This document shows, one piece after another, positions 1 to 9,512 of a stretch of DNA of 64,000 bases; position 1 is the first letter of the stretch; each line of letters begins with the position of its first letter. Source of the DNA: Alteromonas sp. KC3 (GTDB lineage Bacteria > Pseudomonadota > Gammaproteobacteria > Enterobacterales > Alteromonadaceae); the NCBI RefSeq assembly GCF_016756315.1, contig NZ_AP024235.1:1860001-1924000 (forward strand), in the 5' to 3' direction. Under the pieces are notes generated by a model. The model ran no database searches. It was not told the DNA's origin and worked only from the letters and a program-made list of their open reading frames with translations. Both the position numbers and the translations under genes were made by a program.

Positions 1-738
1 GCAGGTGTTGGAGCGGTATACACGTTTGACGGTGAGCATGAACTAGACGCGTCTATTATGCACGGCGGAACCAAAAACGCAGGCGCAGTTGCAGGCGTTA
101 AAACCATAAAAAGCCCCATTGAGGCGGCATTATTGGTTATGAATGAGTCTCCCCATGTCATGCTTTCGGGCAAGGGCGCAGAAGCTTACGCTGCTGAAAA
201 CGGCTTAGAGCAGGTGGATAACAAAATATTTGATACTGAATTTCGCAAGCAAGCATTAGATAAAGCCAAAGCGCGTATGGCCCAAGCATCAACAGGTTAT
301 GGAAGCCAGCAAGGCAACGAACGGTTTGGCACCGTGGGCGCGGTTGTACTAGACAGCGAAGGTAACCTGGTTTCTGGCACGTCGACCGGTGGCATGACCG
401 CTAAGCGCTATGGCCGAATTGGCGACTCGCCTGTTATTGGCGCCGGCACATACGCAGACAATGAAAGTTGTGCAGTATCGGCAACGGGGCATGGCGAATA
501 CTTTATTCGCTACCATGTGGCAGCAGATATTTGCGCTCGTATGAAATACCAAAACGTGAGTTTAGACGAAGCCGCAAACACAGTTATTAACGATGTGTTG
601 GTTAAAGCAAAGGGTGACGGTGGTGTAATTGCTATAGACAAGCTGGGTAATATAGCCATGCCATTTAATTCCAAAGGAATGTACCGCGCCAGTATTAGTA
701 CTGAAGGTGTGGTGACTGTTGCTATATATAAAGACTAA
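1..738 (+). CDS. iaaA: Isoaspartyl peptidase / L-asparaginase, 5'-truncated by window edge
   Basis: The reading frame is open from base 1, so the gene starts upstream of the window; an internal Met at base 58 is not the start. The product is an Ntn-hydrolase of the plant-type asparaginase family, which releases aspartate from beta-aspartyl dipeptides and asparagine. The visible part includes the family segment ELDASIMHGGT, then AGAVAGVKTIKSP, and the autocleavage site RFGTVGAVV, whose Thr becomes the N-terminal nucleophile of the beta subunit. GTSTGGMTAKRYGRIGDSP and the substrate-loop GAGTYADN follow, and a C-terminal NSKGMYRA-type ending is normal. The alpha-subunit N-terminus is missing only because of the edge. 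The family assignment is secure; a signal peptide cannot be judged. Confidence 0.9.
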   Translation, partial: AGVGAVYTFDGEHELDASIMHGGTKNAGAVAGVKTIKSPIEAALLVMNESPHVMLSGKGAEAYAAENGLEQVDNKIFDTEFRKQALDKAKARMAQASTGYGSQQGNERFGTVGAVVLDSEGNLVSGTSTGGMTAKRYGRIGDSPVIGAGTYADNESCAVSATGHGEYFIRYHVAADICARMKYQNVSLDEAANTVINDVLVKAKGDGGVIAIDKLGNIAMPFNSKGMYRASISTEGVVTVAIYKD

Positions 739-746
739 CCCGGTTC

Positions 747-780
747 GACGGTGTCTTTTACCGTCTTAGTAGACACCGTC
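747..780 (+). terminator. Hairpin after isoaspartyl peptidase
   Basis: A perfect 10-bp inverted repeat (GACGGTGTCT / AGACACCGTC) with a 14-base loop starts 8 bases after the stop codon. No T-run follows, so it is either a weak terminator or a 3'-end-stabilising stem. Confidence 0.35.
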
Positions 781-960
781 AACGAAAAAGCACTTGTTTA
801 TTGTAACTTTAATGTTAAAAAGTTGGCTTGCAGAGCTTTCAACGTCTAGTCTTTAGTATGTGGGGGAAAGCTTTCACATGTGTCTAGAATAATTGATGTG
901 CCGTAACGCCAAATAAATGCAGTATCGGTCACCGTAGGCGCCGCGGCTGGAGAAAAGAAA

Positions 961-1380
961 ATGGAATCGTTGCAAGTCAGTGATTATATGAATACCCATC
1001 CGGTTAAGCTAAATGTTGACATGCCTGTGGCGCAGGCGGTTGAGGCATTACTTTCGAGCGGACAAAGTGGTGGGCCTGTACTTGACATTAAAGGGCGGGT
1101 GGTAGGTTTTTTATCAGAGCAAGACTGTATAGCGCAAATGATTGCTTCTAGTTATTACCGTGAACAAATTTGCCGCGTCGGCGAAATTATGAAAACACCA
1201 GTGATAACAATAAAGCCTTATATGTCGGTCATAGAGTTAGCGCAGTTGCTATTAAAAGACAAACCGAGAGTGTACCCAGTAGTGGATGATGACGGCGTAC
1301 TGTTAGGGTGTATAAACCGTACACAAGTATTGCGGGCTATTGATGTTCAACTTAATGATGGTTATCAGCGCGCGGGCTAG
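961..1380 (+). CDS. Two-CBS-domain protein
   Basis: A 139-residue cytosolic protein made of little more than a tandem CBS pair (Bateman module), roughly residues 8-60 and 75-130. The first repeat shows MNTHPVKLNVDMPVAQAVEA and GGPVLDIKGRVVGFLSEQDC; the second shows MKTPVITIKPYMSVIELAQ and VYPVVDDDGVLLGCINR. CBS pairs usually bind adenine nucleotides and act as energy sensors, but no effector domain is attached, so the partner is unknown. GGAG lies about 9 bases before the ATG. It is a single-gene unit between the peptidase and the antiporter. Confidence 0.88.
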   Translation: MESLQVSDYMNTHPVKLNVDMPVAQAVEALLSSGQSGGPVLDIKGRVVGFLSEQDCIAQMIASSYYREQICRVGEIMKTPVITIKPYMSVIELAQLLLKDKPRVYPVVDDDGVLLGCINRTQVLRAIDVQLNDGYQRAG

Positions 1381-1604
1381 GTAGCCAGTTTTGCCAATAT
1401 TACGATAGGGAACTGAGTCAGCATGGTAATACCAATGATGATGTTCCCAAATTCACTTTTTCTATCTACTCACTCCATTTATCGTCGCTAATTCCCTTTG
1501 CAATACAAGCAAAACCTTTTATTCTTCACTGTCTTATTTTTCTATTGCATCAACACAATATTGCTTTAGCTAAGTTAACGCAAAATTTCATCAGAGAGTT
1601 TTAA

Positions 1605-2936
1605 GTGCATCAAAATAGTTCAGTAGCGCCAAACCCACTAGGTCTTACTCCCATATTGCTGTTTGTAGTCCTTGTCGTTGTAACCGGTATTACTACCAAT
1701 GACATAACAGCTATGCCTATTCTTGTGGCGTTTTTTATCAGTGCAGGCTACGGACTATGCCTTAATCCTAAAGGAGAAAAGGTTAGCTTTGCACAGAAAG
1801 TGCAAACCTTTTGCAAAGGCGGTGGTGATAAGAACATTATTTTACTGGTACTAATTTTTCTATTGGCAGGTGCGTTTTATGCAGTAACCATTGATATTGG
1901 TGCGCGTGACGCCACCGTGAATATGGCACTTCAATTTGTACCTTCGGCGCTAATTTTGCCTGGTTTATTCCTTATTTGTTGCTTTATATCATTCGCGATG
2001 GGCACGTCGATGGGGACGATAACGGCGCTATCTCCCATTGGTGCAGGCCTTGCGGCAAACCTTGGGCTTCCGGTAGAAATGGCACTCGGCATTGTAGTTG
2101 GTGGCGCCATGTTTGGCGATAATCTATCGTTCGTTTCAGATACCACCATTGCGGCAACACGTACGCAAGGTGTACAGCTTAAAGACAAGTTTCGAGCGAA
2201 CCTGATGGTCGCGGTCCCTGCTTGTATTGTGACTATGGCGCTCCTACTGATGGTTGACGTTGACACGTCGGGAATTGTGGAAGGTAAAGACTACGATTTT
2301 TGGCGAATTGTTCCTTACCTTTGTATTATCGCCTTCGCACTTACCGGCTTTAACGTTATAAGTGTACTCGCTGTAGGCATAGCCAGCGCATGCGTTGTGG
2401 GGTTGGTTCAAGGCAGTTTTACACCGCTTTCAATGATGCAAAGTATTCAAAAGGGTATGGGGTGGATGCAGGACTTAGCGATGATAGCGATCACCATTGG
2501 TGGTATTGTCGCACTCATGCACGCAAACGGCGGTATAACGTGGCTAATTGAGCGTTTAACGCGTAAAGTAACCTCGAAAAAAGGGGCAGAATTCAGTATC
2601 GCAAGCCTTGTAAGTTTTTTAGATATTACGACTGCAAATAACACTATCGCTATTGTTACAGCCGGTCCAATAGCGAAAGACTTGAACGAAAAATATGGCG
2701 TTGACCCTCGTCGTACAGCGTCATTACTCGATATATTTTCGTGTAGCTTTCAGGGGCTTGTTCCCTATGGAGCGCAATTACTTAGTGCTGCTGCAGTTGT
2801 GGGTATTTCGCCATTGGCGATAACGCCATACTGCTGGTATCCCATGCTCATTTTTGTTTTTGGTGTCGCTGCCATTTGGTTTGGGTTTCCACGTTTTAAA
2901 GAAGTGCAAGACGACGAATTAACCCAAAGTGCTTGA
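1605..2936 (+). CDS. NhaC-family Na+/H+ antiporter
   Basis: A 443-residue inner-membrane protein with about 11-12 hydrophobic segments. The conserved core reads GTSMGTITALSPIGAGLA followed by GGAMFGDNLSFVSDTTIAA, the signature region of the NhaC (PF03553) transporters, which exchange Na+ for H+ or in some members carry other substrates. A second repeat-like stretch, SFLDITTANNTIAIVTAGPIA, carries the DxTTANN motif of the second half. The frame starts at a GTG (base 1605), with AGAGAG about 9 bases upstream. The ion specificity cannot be read from the sequence. Confidence 0.82.
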   Translation: MHQNSSVAPNPLGLTPILLFVVLVVVTGITTNDITAMPILVAFFISAGYGLCLNPKGEKVSFAQKVQTFCKGGGDKNIILLVLIFLLAGAFYAVTIDIGARDATVNMALQFVPSALILPGLFLICCFISFAMGTSMGTITALSPIGAGLAANLGLPVEMALGIVVGGAMFGDNLSFVSDTTIAATRTQGVQLKDKFRANLMVAVPACIVTMALLLMVDVDTSGIVEGKDYDFWRIVPYLCIIAFALTGFNVISVLAVGIASACVVGLVQGSFTPLSMMQSIQKGMGWMQDLAMIAITIGGIVALMHANGGITWLIERLTRKVTSKKGAEFSIASLVSFLDITTANNTIAIVTAGPIAKDLNEKYGVDPRRTASLLDIFSCSFQGLVPYGAQLLSAAAVVGISPLAITPYCWYPMLIFVFGVAAIWFGFPRFKEVQDDELTQSA

Positions 2937-3200
2937 AAATACGTAGTATCAACGCTTGATGTACGGTGCTGCGTAGTGTTTCGCAGCCTTGTACTGGCTT
3001 TTTATGGCGGTATCTTCTAGGATCATCGCCCATTATCATTCAGGTCCAACGACAAATTTAAAACAAAAGGCTCAGAATAACTATCTGAAGCCTAGCGCAC
3101 GCTGTTCAGTGATGGCGACGCTAGCTTGAATCGAGCCGATAAAATGGTGCGAGAGCGGACCTAACGACTGTTGTTTTTAGAAATTCTGTAGGATGCAATT

Positions 3201-6200
3201 TTGTCTTCACCCATTGCCATAAAACCTTTGTACCTCAAACTCGACGAATGCTTAAGTGCTGATAAGTTTCGACTGAAACGTCGTATCACGCAGCTTTCAC
3301 AGAAACTCAATGATAGAGAAAACAAAGATCTAAGCAAAAATAGCGCTAGCAATAATAAAGGCGACAAGATACCTACTAATGAAGGCAACGTGCAAGCGCA
3401 GTACGACAAGCTTGTAAAAGACATTGATGCGTCAATTGCCAAGCGAACGTGGCGTCAAGATAATTTACCTAATGTTGAATATCCACCTCTACCCGTTAGC
3501 GACAAGAAAGAAGATATAAAGGCCGCTATTGCTAATCATCAGGTAGTGATTGTTGCGGGTGAAACAGGCTCAGGTAAAACGACGCAGCTCCCCAAGATAT
3601 GTTTAGAGTTGGGACGTGGCGTTAACGGTATGATTGCCCATACACAGCCTCGACGTCTTGCAGCACGTAGTGTGGCAACGCGTATAGCAGATGAATTGAA
3701 TACACCCTTAGGTGAGAAGGTCGGTTTCAAAATTCGCTTTAGCGATCAGGTGAGCGAGCGCAGCTACGTTAAACTGATGACTGACGGTATGTTGCTTGCT
3801 GAAATGCAGCAAGATAGGTTTTTAAATCAGTACGACACCATAATTATCGATGAAGCCCATGAGCGTAGTCTGAACATCGATTTCTTGTTGGGCTATCTGC
3901 GTCAGTTGCTCGATAAGCGCCCAGATTTAAAACTTATCATTACCTCGGCTACTATCGATCCTGAGCGTTTCTCTAAGCATTTTAATGATGCGCCCATTAT
4001 TGAAGTGAGCGGCAGAACGTACCCTGTAGAAATTCGCTATCACGCACCTGAAGATGCGGGTGATGATATTGACCAAAGCGACGCTATTGTGAATGCTGTA
4101 GATGAACTTATGCGTGAAGCGCCGGGTGACATTCTGGTGTTCCTAAGTGGTGAGCGTGAAATACGTGACACTCAAGATGCGCTAAGCAAGCAACATTATC
4201 GCAATACAGAGATTGTGCCTTTGTATGCAAGGTTGTCAGCCGCTGAACAGAATCGCATTTTTCAATCGCATAGTGGCAGGCGTATCGTGCTTGCGACCAA
4301 CGTGGCCGAAACCTCGCTTACCGTACCTGGTATCAAATATGTTATCGATCCCGGCTTTGCCCGTATTTCTCGCTATAGTGCGCGCAGCAAAGTACAACGT
4401 TTACCCATCGAGCCAATCTCTCAAGCCTCTGCTAACCAGCGTTCTGGGCGATGCGGGCGAGTTTCCGACGGTATTTGCATTCGATTATACAGTGAAGAGG
4501 ATTATTTGGGGCGCCCAGAGTTCACTGACCCAGAAATACTTCGTACCAACTTAGCTTCTGTTATTTTACAAATGCTGGCGTTGGGGCTTGGCGATATAGC
4601 AGCATTTCCATTTGTTCAGCCACCAGATAATCGCAACATTAATGACGGTTTTAGGCTGCTTGAGGAAATTCAGGCCATTGTTAAGCGAAAAGGCAAGATG
4701 CAGCTGACACCGCTCGGTCGACAAGTGGCGAAGTTACCCATTGACCCCCGCTACGCACGGATGGTGATTGAGGCTGAAAAAACCAATGCTGTGAATGAAG
4801 TCATGGTTATTGCTGCGGGTTTATCTATTCAAGACCCACGAGAGCGGCCGCAAGAAAAGCGACAACAAGCAGATGAAAAGCACAGTGAATATCACGATAA
4901 AGATTCTGACTTTATAAGCCTATACAACCTATGGACAGCGTTTAGAACACAGCAAAATGCGCTAAGCCAAAATCAACTTCGCAAATGGTGTAAGCAGAAT
5001 TTCATCAATTATTTACGAATGCGAGAATGGCAAGATATTGTAAGTCAGCTCAAGAAGTCGATAGCAGAATTAGGCTTGGGCATTACCAAGCACGACGCTG
5101 ACTATCAGGCCATTCATCAGGCGATTGCAAGCGGCTTGTTATCCCACTTGGGTTTTAAAGATAAAGAACGTGAATACATGGGCTCACGCAACACGCGGTT
5201 TATGATTTTTCCCGGCTCTGGCTTGGCCAAATCTCAGCCCAAATGGGTAATGGCAGCCGAGTTAGTTGAAACATCTAAGTTGTTTGCCCGCATGGTTGCC
5301 AAAATTGACCCTGCCTGGATTGAACCACTTGCTGAGCATGTGGTTCAGCGCAGTTATTCTGAGCCACATTGGTCGAAAAAGCGTGGTGCAGTGATCGCTT
5401 ATGAAAAAGTAACGCTTTTTGGGCTGCCGATTGTGATGAAGCGGGCGAAAGTCTATAGCCTTATAGACCCGCCAATTTGTCACGAACTCTTTATTCGTGA
5501 AGCATTGGTGGAAGGTAACACCAAGCTAAACTTCAGCTTCTTAAAAGAAAATCAGGCATTACTAGAACAAGCTGATGAGTTTGAACAGAAAACGAGACGT
5601 CGCGATCTTATCGTTGATGATGAAGAGTTGGTGAGCTTTTATGCTAAACGCATACCGGTAGAAGCTAATAACGATGCTGCGTTTAAAAAGTGGTTCAAAC
5701 AACATGGCAGCAACGACGCGCTTACATTCAAAGAAGAAGATGTATATCGTCAGCAGCCTGGACAGTCGGTTGCCAACGCCTTTCCTGACGTATGGCGCCA
5801 AGGCAACATAACCTTACCGCTTAGATACAATTTTGAACCAAACGCTGAAGATGATGGTGTAACAGTAGTGATACCTTTGCCTGTGTTAAACCAAGTTGAA
5901 AACGTAGGATTTGATTGGTTAGTGCCAGGCTTACGTCACGATTTAATTGTAGGCATGATTAAGACTTTGCCAAAGCGACTACGTCGGAACTTTGTACCAG
6001 CGCCCAACTTTGCACAAGCGTGTTTGGCAGATATTAGCGAAACAGACAAAAACAACCGCCCGGTGCCTATTGTTGAGGCCATAAGCGATAAGCTACGCAA
6101 AATGACGGGGGTTGTGATTGACGGTGAGGAGTGGAACTTTGAGCAGCTTGATAAGCATTTAAAAATGCACTTTGCCGTGGTAAGTGACAGCGGTGATGAT

Positions 6201-7160
6201 ATTGCCAAGGGAGATGATTTACATGCGCTCAAGCAACAGTGTGCAGGGCAGGTGAAGCAAACCTTCGAAAAAGCCGCTACACCTGAGCTAGAAAGAAGTG
6301 ATATCTCGCAATGGGACTTTGAAAGCCTCCCTGAAACCTTTGTGCAAAAAGTGGGAGGGTTTGAAGTACAGGCATTTCCTGCACTTGTACAAAAAGGCGA
6401 TACAGTGGATATCGCACTTATCGATGAAGCACAAAAAGCGCAGGCCATGCACAAGCAAGGCGTGAATGTACTTATCAAAAATTCGATGCCTTCTCCACTC
6501 AATTACCTGCAAAATAAGCTACCGAATAAAGCGAAACTGGGTCTGTATTTCAATCCCTTTGGTCAAGTTAAGGCGCTTATTGATGATTGTATTTTTGCCG
6601 GTATAGACGCCATCGTAAGCGATTATTGTCAGTCCAATAACACTGATATTCGAAATAAAGCCGATTTTGAGGCTTGCCTAGAAATAGCGCGCGCAGATAT
6701 AAATAACCGTGTTTTAGAAATTGCTAAACAGGTTGAGCAGGGTCTAACACTTGCGCATCAGTGTCAGAAACAAATGAAAGGCAACGTGCCGTTAACAATG
6801 ATAAATGCACTTGGTGACTGCAAAGCACATCTTGCATCCCTGGTGTTCCCGGGCTTTGTTTCACAGATAGGCGAAGCGCGTCTTGACGATTGGAACCGTT
6901 ACATTAAGGGGCTTGCTCGTCGCCTTGAAAAACTGCCAATCGACCCGAACAAGGACAGAATGCATCAGGCAACCGTCGAAAAGTCGATAAAAGAATGGGA
7001 AAAAGTGTGTGCTAAATACCCTAAGGGAAAAGTGCCACAAGACCTTAAAGACGCGAAGTGGATGATTGAGGAATTGCGCGTTTCACTGTTTGCTCAGCAG
7101 CTTGGTACGGCCTATCCCATTTCCGCAAAACGCATCACCCTTTATTTGAACGAATACTAG
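3201..7160 (+). CDS. hrpA: ATP-dependent RNA helicase HrpA
   Basis: A 1319-residue DEAH-box helicase, the expected size for full-length HrpA. In E. coli HrpA acts in mRNA processing and in resolving stalled ribosomes. Motif I GETGSGKTTQLPK lies near residue 120, TQPRR (Ia) near 150, DEAHERS (II) near 217, SATI (III) near 250, and the second RecA lobe ends with NQRSGRCGRVSDG (VI). After these come the winged-helix/ratchet region, an OB-fold and the long HrpA-specific C-terminal domain. A TTG start at 3201 is preceded by AGGA at a suitable distance, and no better ATG lies upstream. The gene stands alone. Confidence 0.95.
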   Translation: MSSPIAIKPLYLKLDECLSADKFRLKRRITQLSQKLNDRENKDLSKNSASNNKGDKIPTNEGNVQAQYDKLVKDIDASIAKRTWRQDNLPNVEYPPLPVSDKKEDIKAAIANHQVVIVAGETGSGKTTQLPKICLELGRGVNGMIAHTQPRRLAARSVATRIADELNTPLGEKVGFKIRFSDQVSERSYVKLMTDGMLLAEMQQDRFLNQYDTIIIDEAHERSLNIDFLLGYLRQLLDKRPDLKLIITSATIDPERFSKHFNDAPIIEVSGRTYPVEIRYHAPEDAGDDIDQSDAIVNAVDELMREAPGDILVFLSGEREIRDTQDALSKQHYRNTEIVPLYARLSAAEQNRIFQSHSGRRIVLATNVAETSLTVPGIKYVIDPGFARISRYSARSKVQRLPIEPISQASANQRSGRCGRVSDGICIRLYSEEDYLGRPEFTDPEILRTNLASVILQMLALGLGDIAAFPFVQPPDNRNINDGFRLLEEIQAIVKRKGKMQLTPLGRQVAKLPIDPRYARMVIEAEKTNAVNEVMVIAAGLSIQDPRERPQEKRQQADEKHSEYHDKDSDFISLYNLWTAFRTQQNALSQNQLRKWCKQNFINYLRMREWQDIVSQLKKSIAELGLGITKHDADYQAIHQAIASGLLSHLGFKDKEREYMGSRNTRFMIFPGSGLAKSQPKWVMAAELVETSKLFARMVAKIDPAWIEPLAEHVVQRSYSEPHWSKKRGAVIAYEKVTLFGLPIVMKRAKVYSLIDPPICHELFIREALVEGNTKLNFSFLKENQALLEQADEFEQKTRRRDLIVDDEELVSFYAKRIPVEANNDAAFKKWFKQHGSNDALTFKEEDVYRQQPGQSVANAFPDVWRQGNITLPLRYNFEPNAEDDGVTVVIPLPVLNQVENVGFDWLVPGLRHDLIVGMIKTLPKRLRRNFVPAPNFAQACLADISETDKNNRPVPIVEAISDKLRKMTGVVIDGEEWNFEQLDKHLKMHFAVVSDSGDDIAKGDDLHALKQQCAGQVKQTFEKAATPELERSDISQWDFESLPETFVQKVGGFEVQAFPALVQKGDTVDIALIDEAQKAQAMHKQGVNVLIKNSMPSPLNYLQNKLPNKAKLGLYFNPFGQVKALIDDCIFAGIDAIVSDYCQSNNTDIRNKADFEACLEIARADINNRVLEIAKQVEQGLTLAHQCQKQMKGNVPLTMINALGDCKAHLASLVFPGFVSQIGEARLDDWNRYIKGLARRLEKLPIDPNKDRMHQATVEKSIKEWEKVCAKYPKGKVPQDLKDAKWMIEELRVSLFAQQLGTAYPISAKRITLYLNEY

Positions 7161-7352
7161 CGTGCAAAGTGACATGATTTCATTTAAAGACTATAGTTAA
7201 ATTCGACACTGGTGGCAGTGACTTAATAAATACGCCGGGTCTGTGTGAATATTTGAATAATAATTAAACAGTCTGATTGACAACTGATCATCAGCACCCT
7301 ATAACAACAAATGAAGTCGTAAGCGTTACGCTAATTTTCGGGAGAAGTAGAC

Positions 7353-7655
7353 ATGTTGGGATACGACGATAAGCGAAATTTTTTCAGGATGATGGTAAAT
7401 TCGCCTTGTCAGTTGCAGATCACTGACGATGAGTCGAGCCGCACCATGCAGGCAATGTGTAAAGATATCAGCGCAACAGGTATGTCGCTTGAAGTAGATG
7501 AGCCATCTATAGAAGTGGGTACCCAAGTAAGCGTAGCGATTGAGTCATCGAGCTCGCAAATACCGTCTTTGGCAGCACTTGCCACGGTAGTACGTTGTGA
7601 GCCTGAGTCTGAATCGAGCTGCGTAATCGGCGTTGAAATCTCTCAAATGAAATAA
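7353..7655 (+). CDS. PilZ-domain protein, probable c-di-GMP receptor
   Basis: A 100-residue single-domain protein. The c-di-GMP-binding elements of PilZ are visible: a basic N-terminal switch (KRNFFRM, standing for RxxxR) and the CKDISATGMSLE segment (D/NxSxxG), then a beta-barrel with VVRCEPESESSCVIGVEI. PilZ proteins alter motility, exopolysaccharide or protein partners on binding c-di-GMP. The output here is unknown because there is no partner gene alongside. GGGAGAAG precedes the ATG. The first Arg of RxxxR is replaced by Lys, which may lower affinity. Confidence 0.85.
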   Translation: MLGYDDKRNFFRMMVNSPCQLQITDDESSRTMQAMCKDISATGMSLEVDEPSIEVGTQVSVAIESSSSQIPSLAALATVVRCEPESESSCVIGVEISQMK

Positions 7656-7660
7656 GCACC

Positions 7661-7712
7661 GAAACGGCAGTCTAGCCGTTTCACCTTCAAGACGAGTTTT
7701 GTTGCTCGTCTT
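7661..7712 (+). terminator. Two tandem hairpins after the PilZ gene
   Basis: Two perfect stems lie directly after the stop codon: GAAACGGC/GCCGTTTC (7661-7682) and AAGACGAG/CTCGTCTT (7689-7712). Neither has a strong T-tract, so termination is likely but not certain. Confidence 0.45.
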
Positions 7713-7777
7713 ATGTGCCAATCTAAAAACTTGAACATCCTGTTCGAGTAAATCCATTTTCTTCTTTTTTCGTATTT

Positions 7778-7796
7778 AATAATAATTCTCATTAAC
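7778..7796 (+). promoter_or_regulatory. Candidate Fur box upstream of the DUF2061 gene
   Basis: The 19-mer AATAATAATTCTCATTAAC matches the classical Fur consensus at 14 of 19 positions and ends 37 bases before the chosen start at 7834. The position fits iron-dependent repression, but the match is imperfect and this is an inference. Confidence 0.4.
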
Positions 7797-7833
7797 GATT
7801 TGGTCCTTCATGGTGGACAAGAGGGTTATTTTG

Positions 7834-8067
7834 ATGAAAAAGACAGTAACATTCGCAATTTTGCACTTCAGTGTCGCATTCACAGTGGCGTATTTGCTCA
7901 CGGGCAGCGCAGTAGTGGGGGGCGCGGTTGCGCTGATTGAGCCGGCAATTAACACTATTGCCTTTTATTTTCACGAGTTGGTTTGGAAAAAGCTAGAGCA
8001 GCGAGGGCACGTGCATCAACAAAGCAAACGTGCCTCCATTCGACCTCGCACTCAGTTCACACTATAG
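7834..8067 (+). CDS. DUF2061 small membrane protein
   Basis: A 77-residue protein with two hydrophobic segments, about residues 6-22 and 25-45 (FAILHFSVAFTVAYLLTGS, then VGGAVALIEPAINTIAFYF), followed by FHELVWKKLEQ. This layout matches the DUF2061 family of predicted inner-membrane proteins of unknown function. I chose the ATG at 7834 because GAGGG lies about 9 bases upstream and because the in-frame ATG at 7810 adds only a non-hydrophobic leader. A possible Fur box lies just upstream. Confidence 0.75.
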   Translation: MKKTVTFAILHFSVAFTVAYLLTGSAVVGGAVALIEPAINTIAFYFHELVWKKLEQRGHVHQQSKRASIRPRTQFTL

Positions 8068-8126
8068 AAAGCTAACGCTGTAAAACAGTGGCTAGCCCAC
8101 TACCTAAAGCGTTACCGTGAGGACAA

Positions 8127-9320
8127 CTAATCGTCGGTGACTTCGCAAACCAAGCCTTTAAGGTAGTATCCTTCAGGGTAGCTTCCAATAATTGGGTGGT
8201 CAGATGCTTGATTGAGTCGCGCAATAATTTTTATTGTGCGCCCAGCATCAAGTGCGGCGTCTGCGACCACTTTTTGGAAAAGATCTTGGGGCATTAGCCC
8301 TGAACAGCTAAAGGTTAATAGCAAGCCGCCAGATTTTACTGCGTGGATGCCATAAAGGTTGATGTCTTTATACCCTCGCGCAGCACGATTAAGTGACGCT
8401 TTGCTATCAACGAATTTGGGCGGATCTAAAATCACCATATCGAATTGTGTGTTGCTGTCATGATATTCACGAAGTGCCTTAAATACATCTTGATTCACAT
8501 AACTGGCTTTGTTTTCATCAAATCCGTTAATTGCTACATGGTGCTTGGCAAGGTCAAGTGCGGGCTGTGATACATCAACGTTAGTTACCGACTTCGCGCC
8601 ACCGGCTAGGGCGTAACATGAGAAAGTACCTGTATAGCTAAAACAGTTTAAGACATCCGCATCTTGAGCGTAATGCGCGGCGGCAGCACGGCTGTCTCTT
8701 TGGTCGAGGTAAAAGCCTGTCTTATGGCCGTTCTCTATATCAACCACAATATTGATACCGTTTTCTTTCACCGTCACCTGCATAGGTGGTTCGCCGTGAA
8801 GAACGCCGGTGACTGGCTCAAGTCCTTCTTTTTTACGTACGTCAACATCGCTTCTTTCATACACATGAACGTCGGGCATCAGTTTCGTAATGGCCCAGAC
8901 AATTTTGTCTCTGTGTTTTTCAGCACCAGCACTTAATAGTTGTACAACCGCTACATTGTCGTATACGTCAATAGTAATGCCGGGCAGACCGTCACTTTCA
9001 GACGCTATCCAACGAAATGCATTCGTCTTTGCAGGGTCAAAAAGACGTCTGCGCAGTTGTAATGCCGTTTCTAAGCGGCGTAGAAAAAAGCCATTATCAA
9101 TGCTTTCTTCTTTCTTGAATGTCCACATGCGCACACGAATTTTAGAGTTTGGAGAGAATGCGCCGCGTCCTAACCAATCACCTTCAGCATCAAATACGTC
9201 GACGGTGTCGCCCATACGCGCGCGTCCTTTTACTTCGGCAACGGCACTTTCAAAAACCCATGGATGCTTGCGACGAAGTGATTTGTCTCGGGATGGCTGC
9301 AAAATGACGTGTGCTGACAT
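8127..9320 (-). CDS. rlmI: 23S rRNA m5C1962 methyltransferase RlmI
   Basis: A 397-residue class I SAM-dependent methyltransferase, the usual RlmI size. The N-terminal PUA domain (about residues 1-75) begins MSAHVILQPSRDKSLRRKHPW. The catalytic Rossmann domain has DVLNCFSYTGTFSCYALAGGA (SAM binding), then VILDPPKF (motif IV) and LLTFSCSG, with the Cys typical of m5C enzymes. The frame extends 41 codons further upstream, but that extension has no homology-like features; the Met at 9320 opens the PUA domain. The gene converges on the DUF2061 gene. Confidence 0.92.
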   Translation of the reverse strand: MSAHVILQPSRDKSLRRKHPWVFESAVAEVKGRARMGDTVDVFDAEGDWLGRGAFSPNSKIRVRMWTFKKEESIDNGFFLRRLETALQLRRRLFDPAKTNAFRWIASESDGLPGITIDVYDNVAVVQLLSAGAEKHRDKIVWAITKLMPDVHVYERSDVDVRKKEGLEPVTGVLHGEPPMQVTVKENGINIVVDIENGHKTGFYLDQRDSRAAAAHYAQDADVLNCFSYTGTFSCYALAGGAKSVTNVDVSQPALDLAKHHVAINGFDENKASYVNQDVFKALREYHDSNTQFDMVILDPPKFVDSKASLNRAARGYKDINLYGIHAVKSGGLLLTFSCSGLMPQDLFQKVVADAALDAGRTIKIIARLNQASDHPIIGSYPEGYYLKGLVCEVTDD

Positions 9321-9512
9321 GTAGTTTCTCGTGTGTAATGGTGTTTCTGTTGTGAGGGCGCGATTATACGCAAATCCCAAAAGACTTAAATCGTTAAATG
9401 GTTGTTGGTGGATGCCAATTAACATTGCATTGTTATGAGTCAACGCGCACAGTATTGTGTGAGTATAGACACAGATGTCGAGGGTGTTACAGAAAACGAA
9501 ACGGAGATTGTA

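Noticed and set aside
5936..6502. 188-codon open frame antisense to hrpA
   Set aside because: It lies entirely inside hrpA on the opposite strand, has a Ser/Cys-rich low-complexity translation and no ribosome site; it is a shadow of the hrpA codons.
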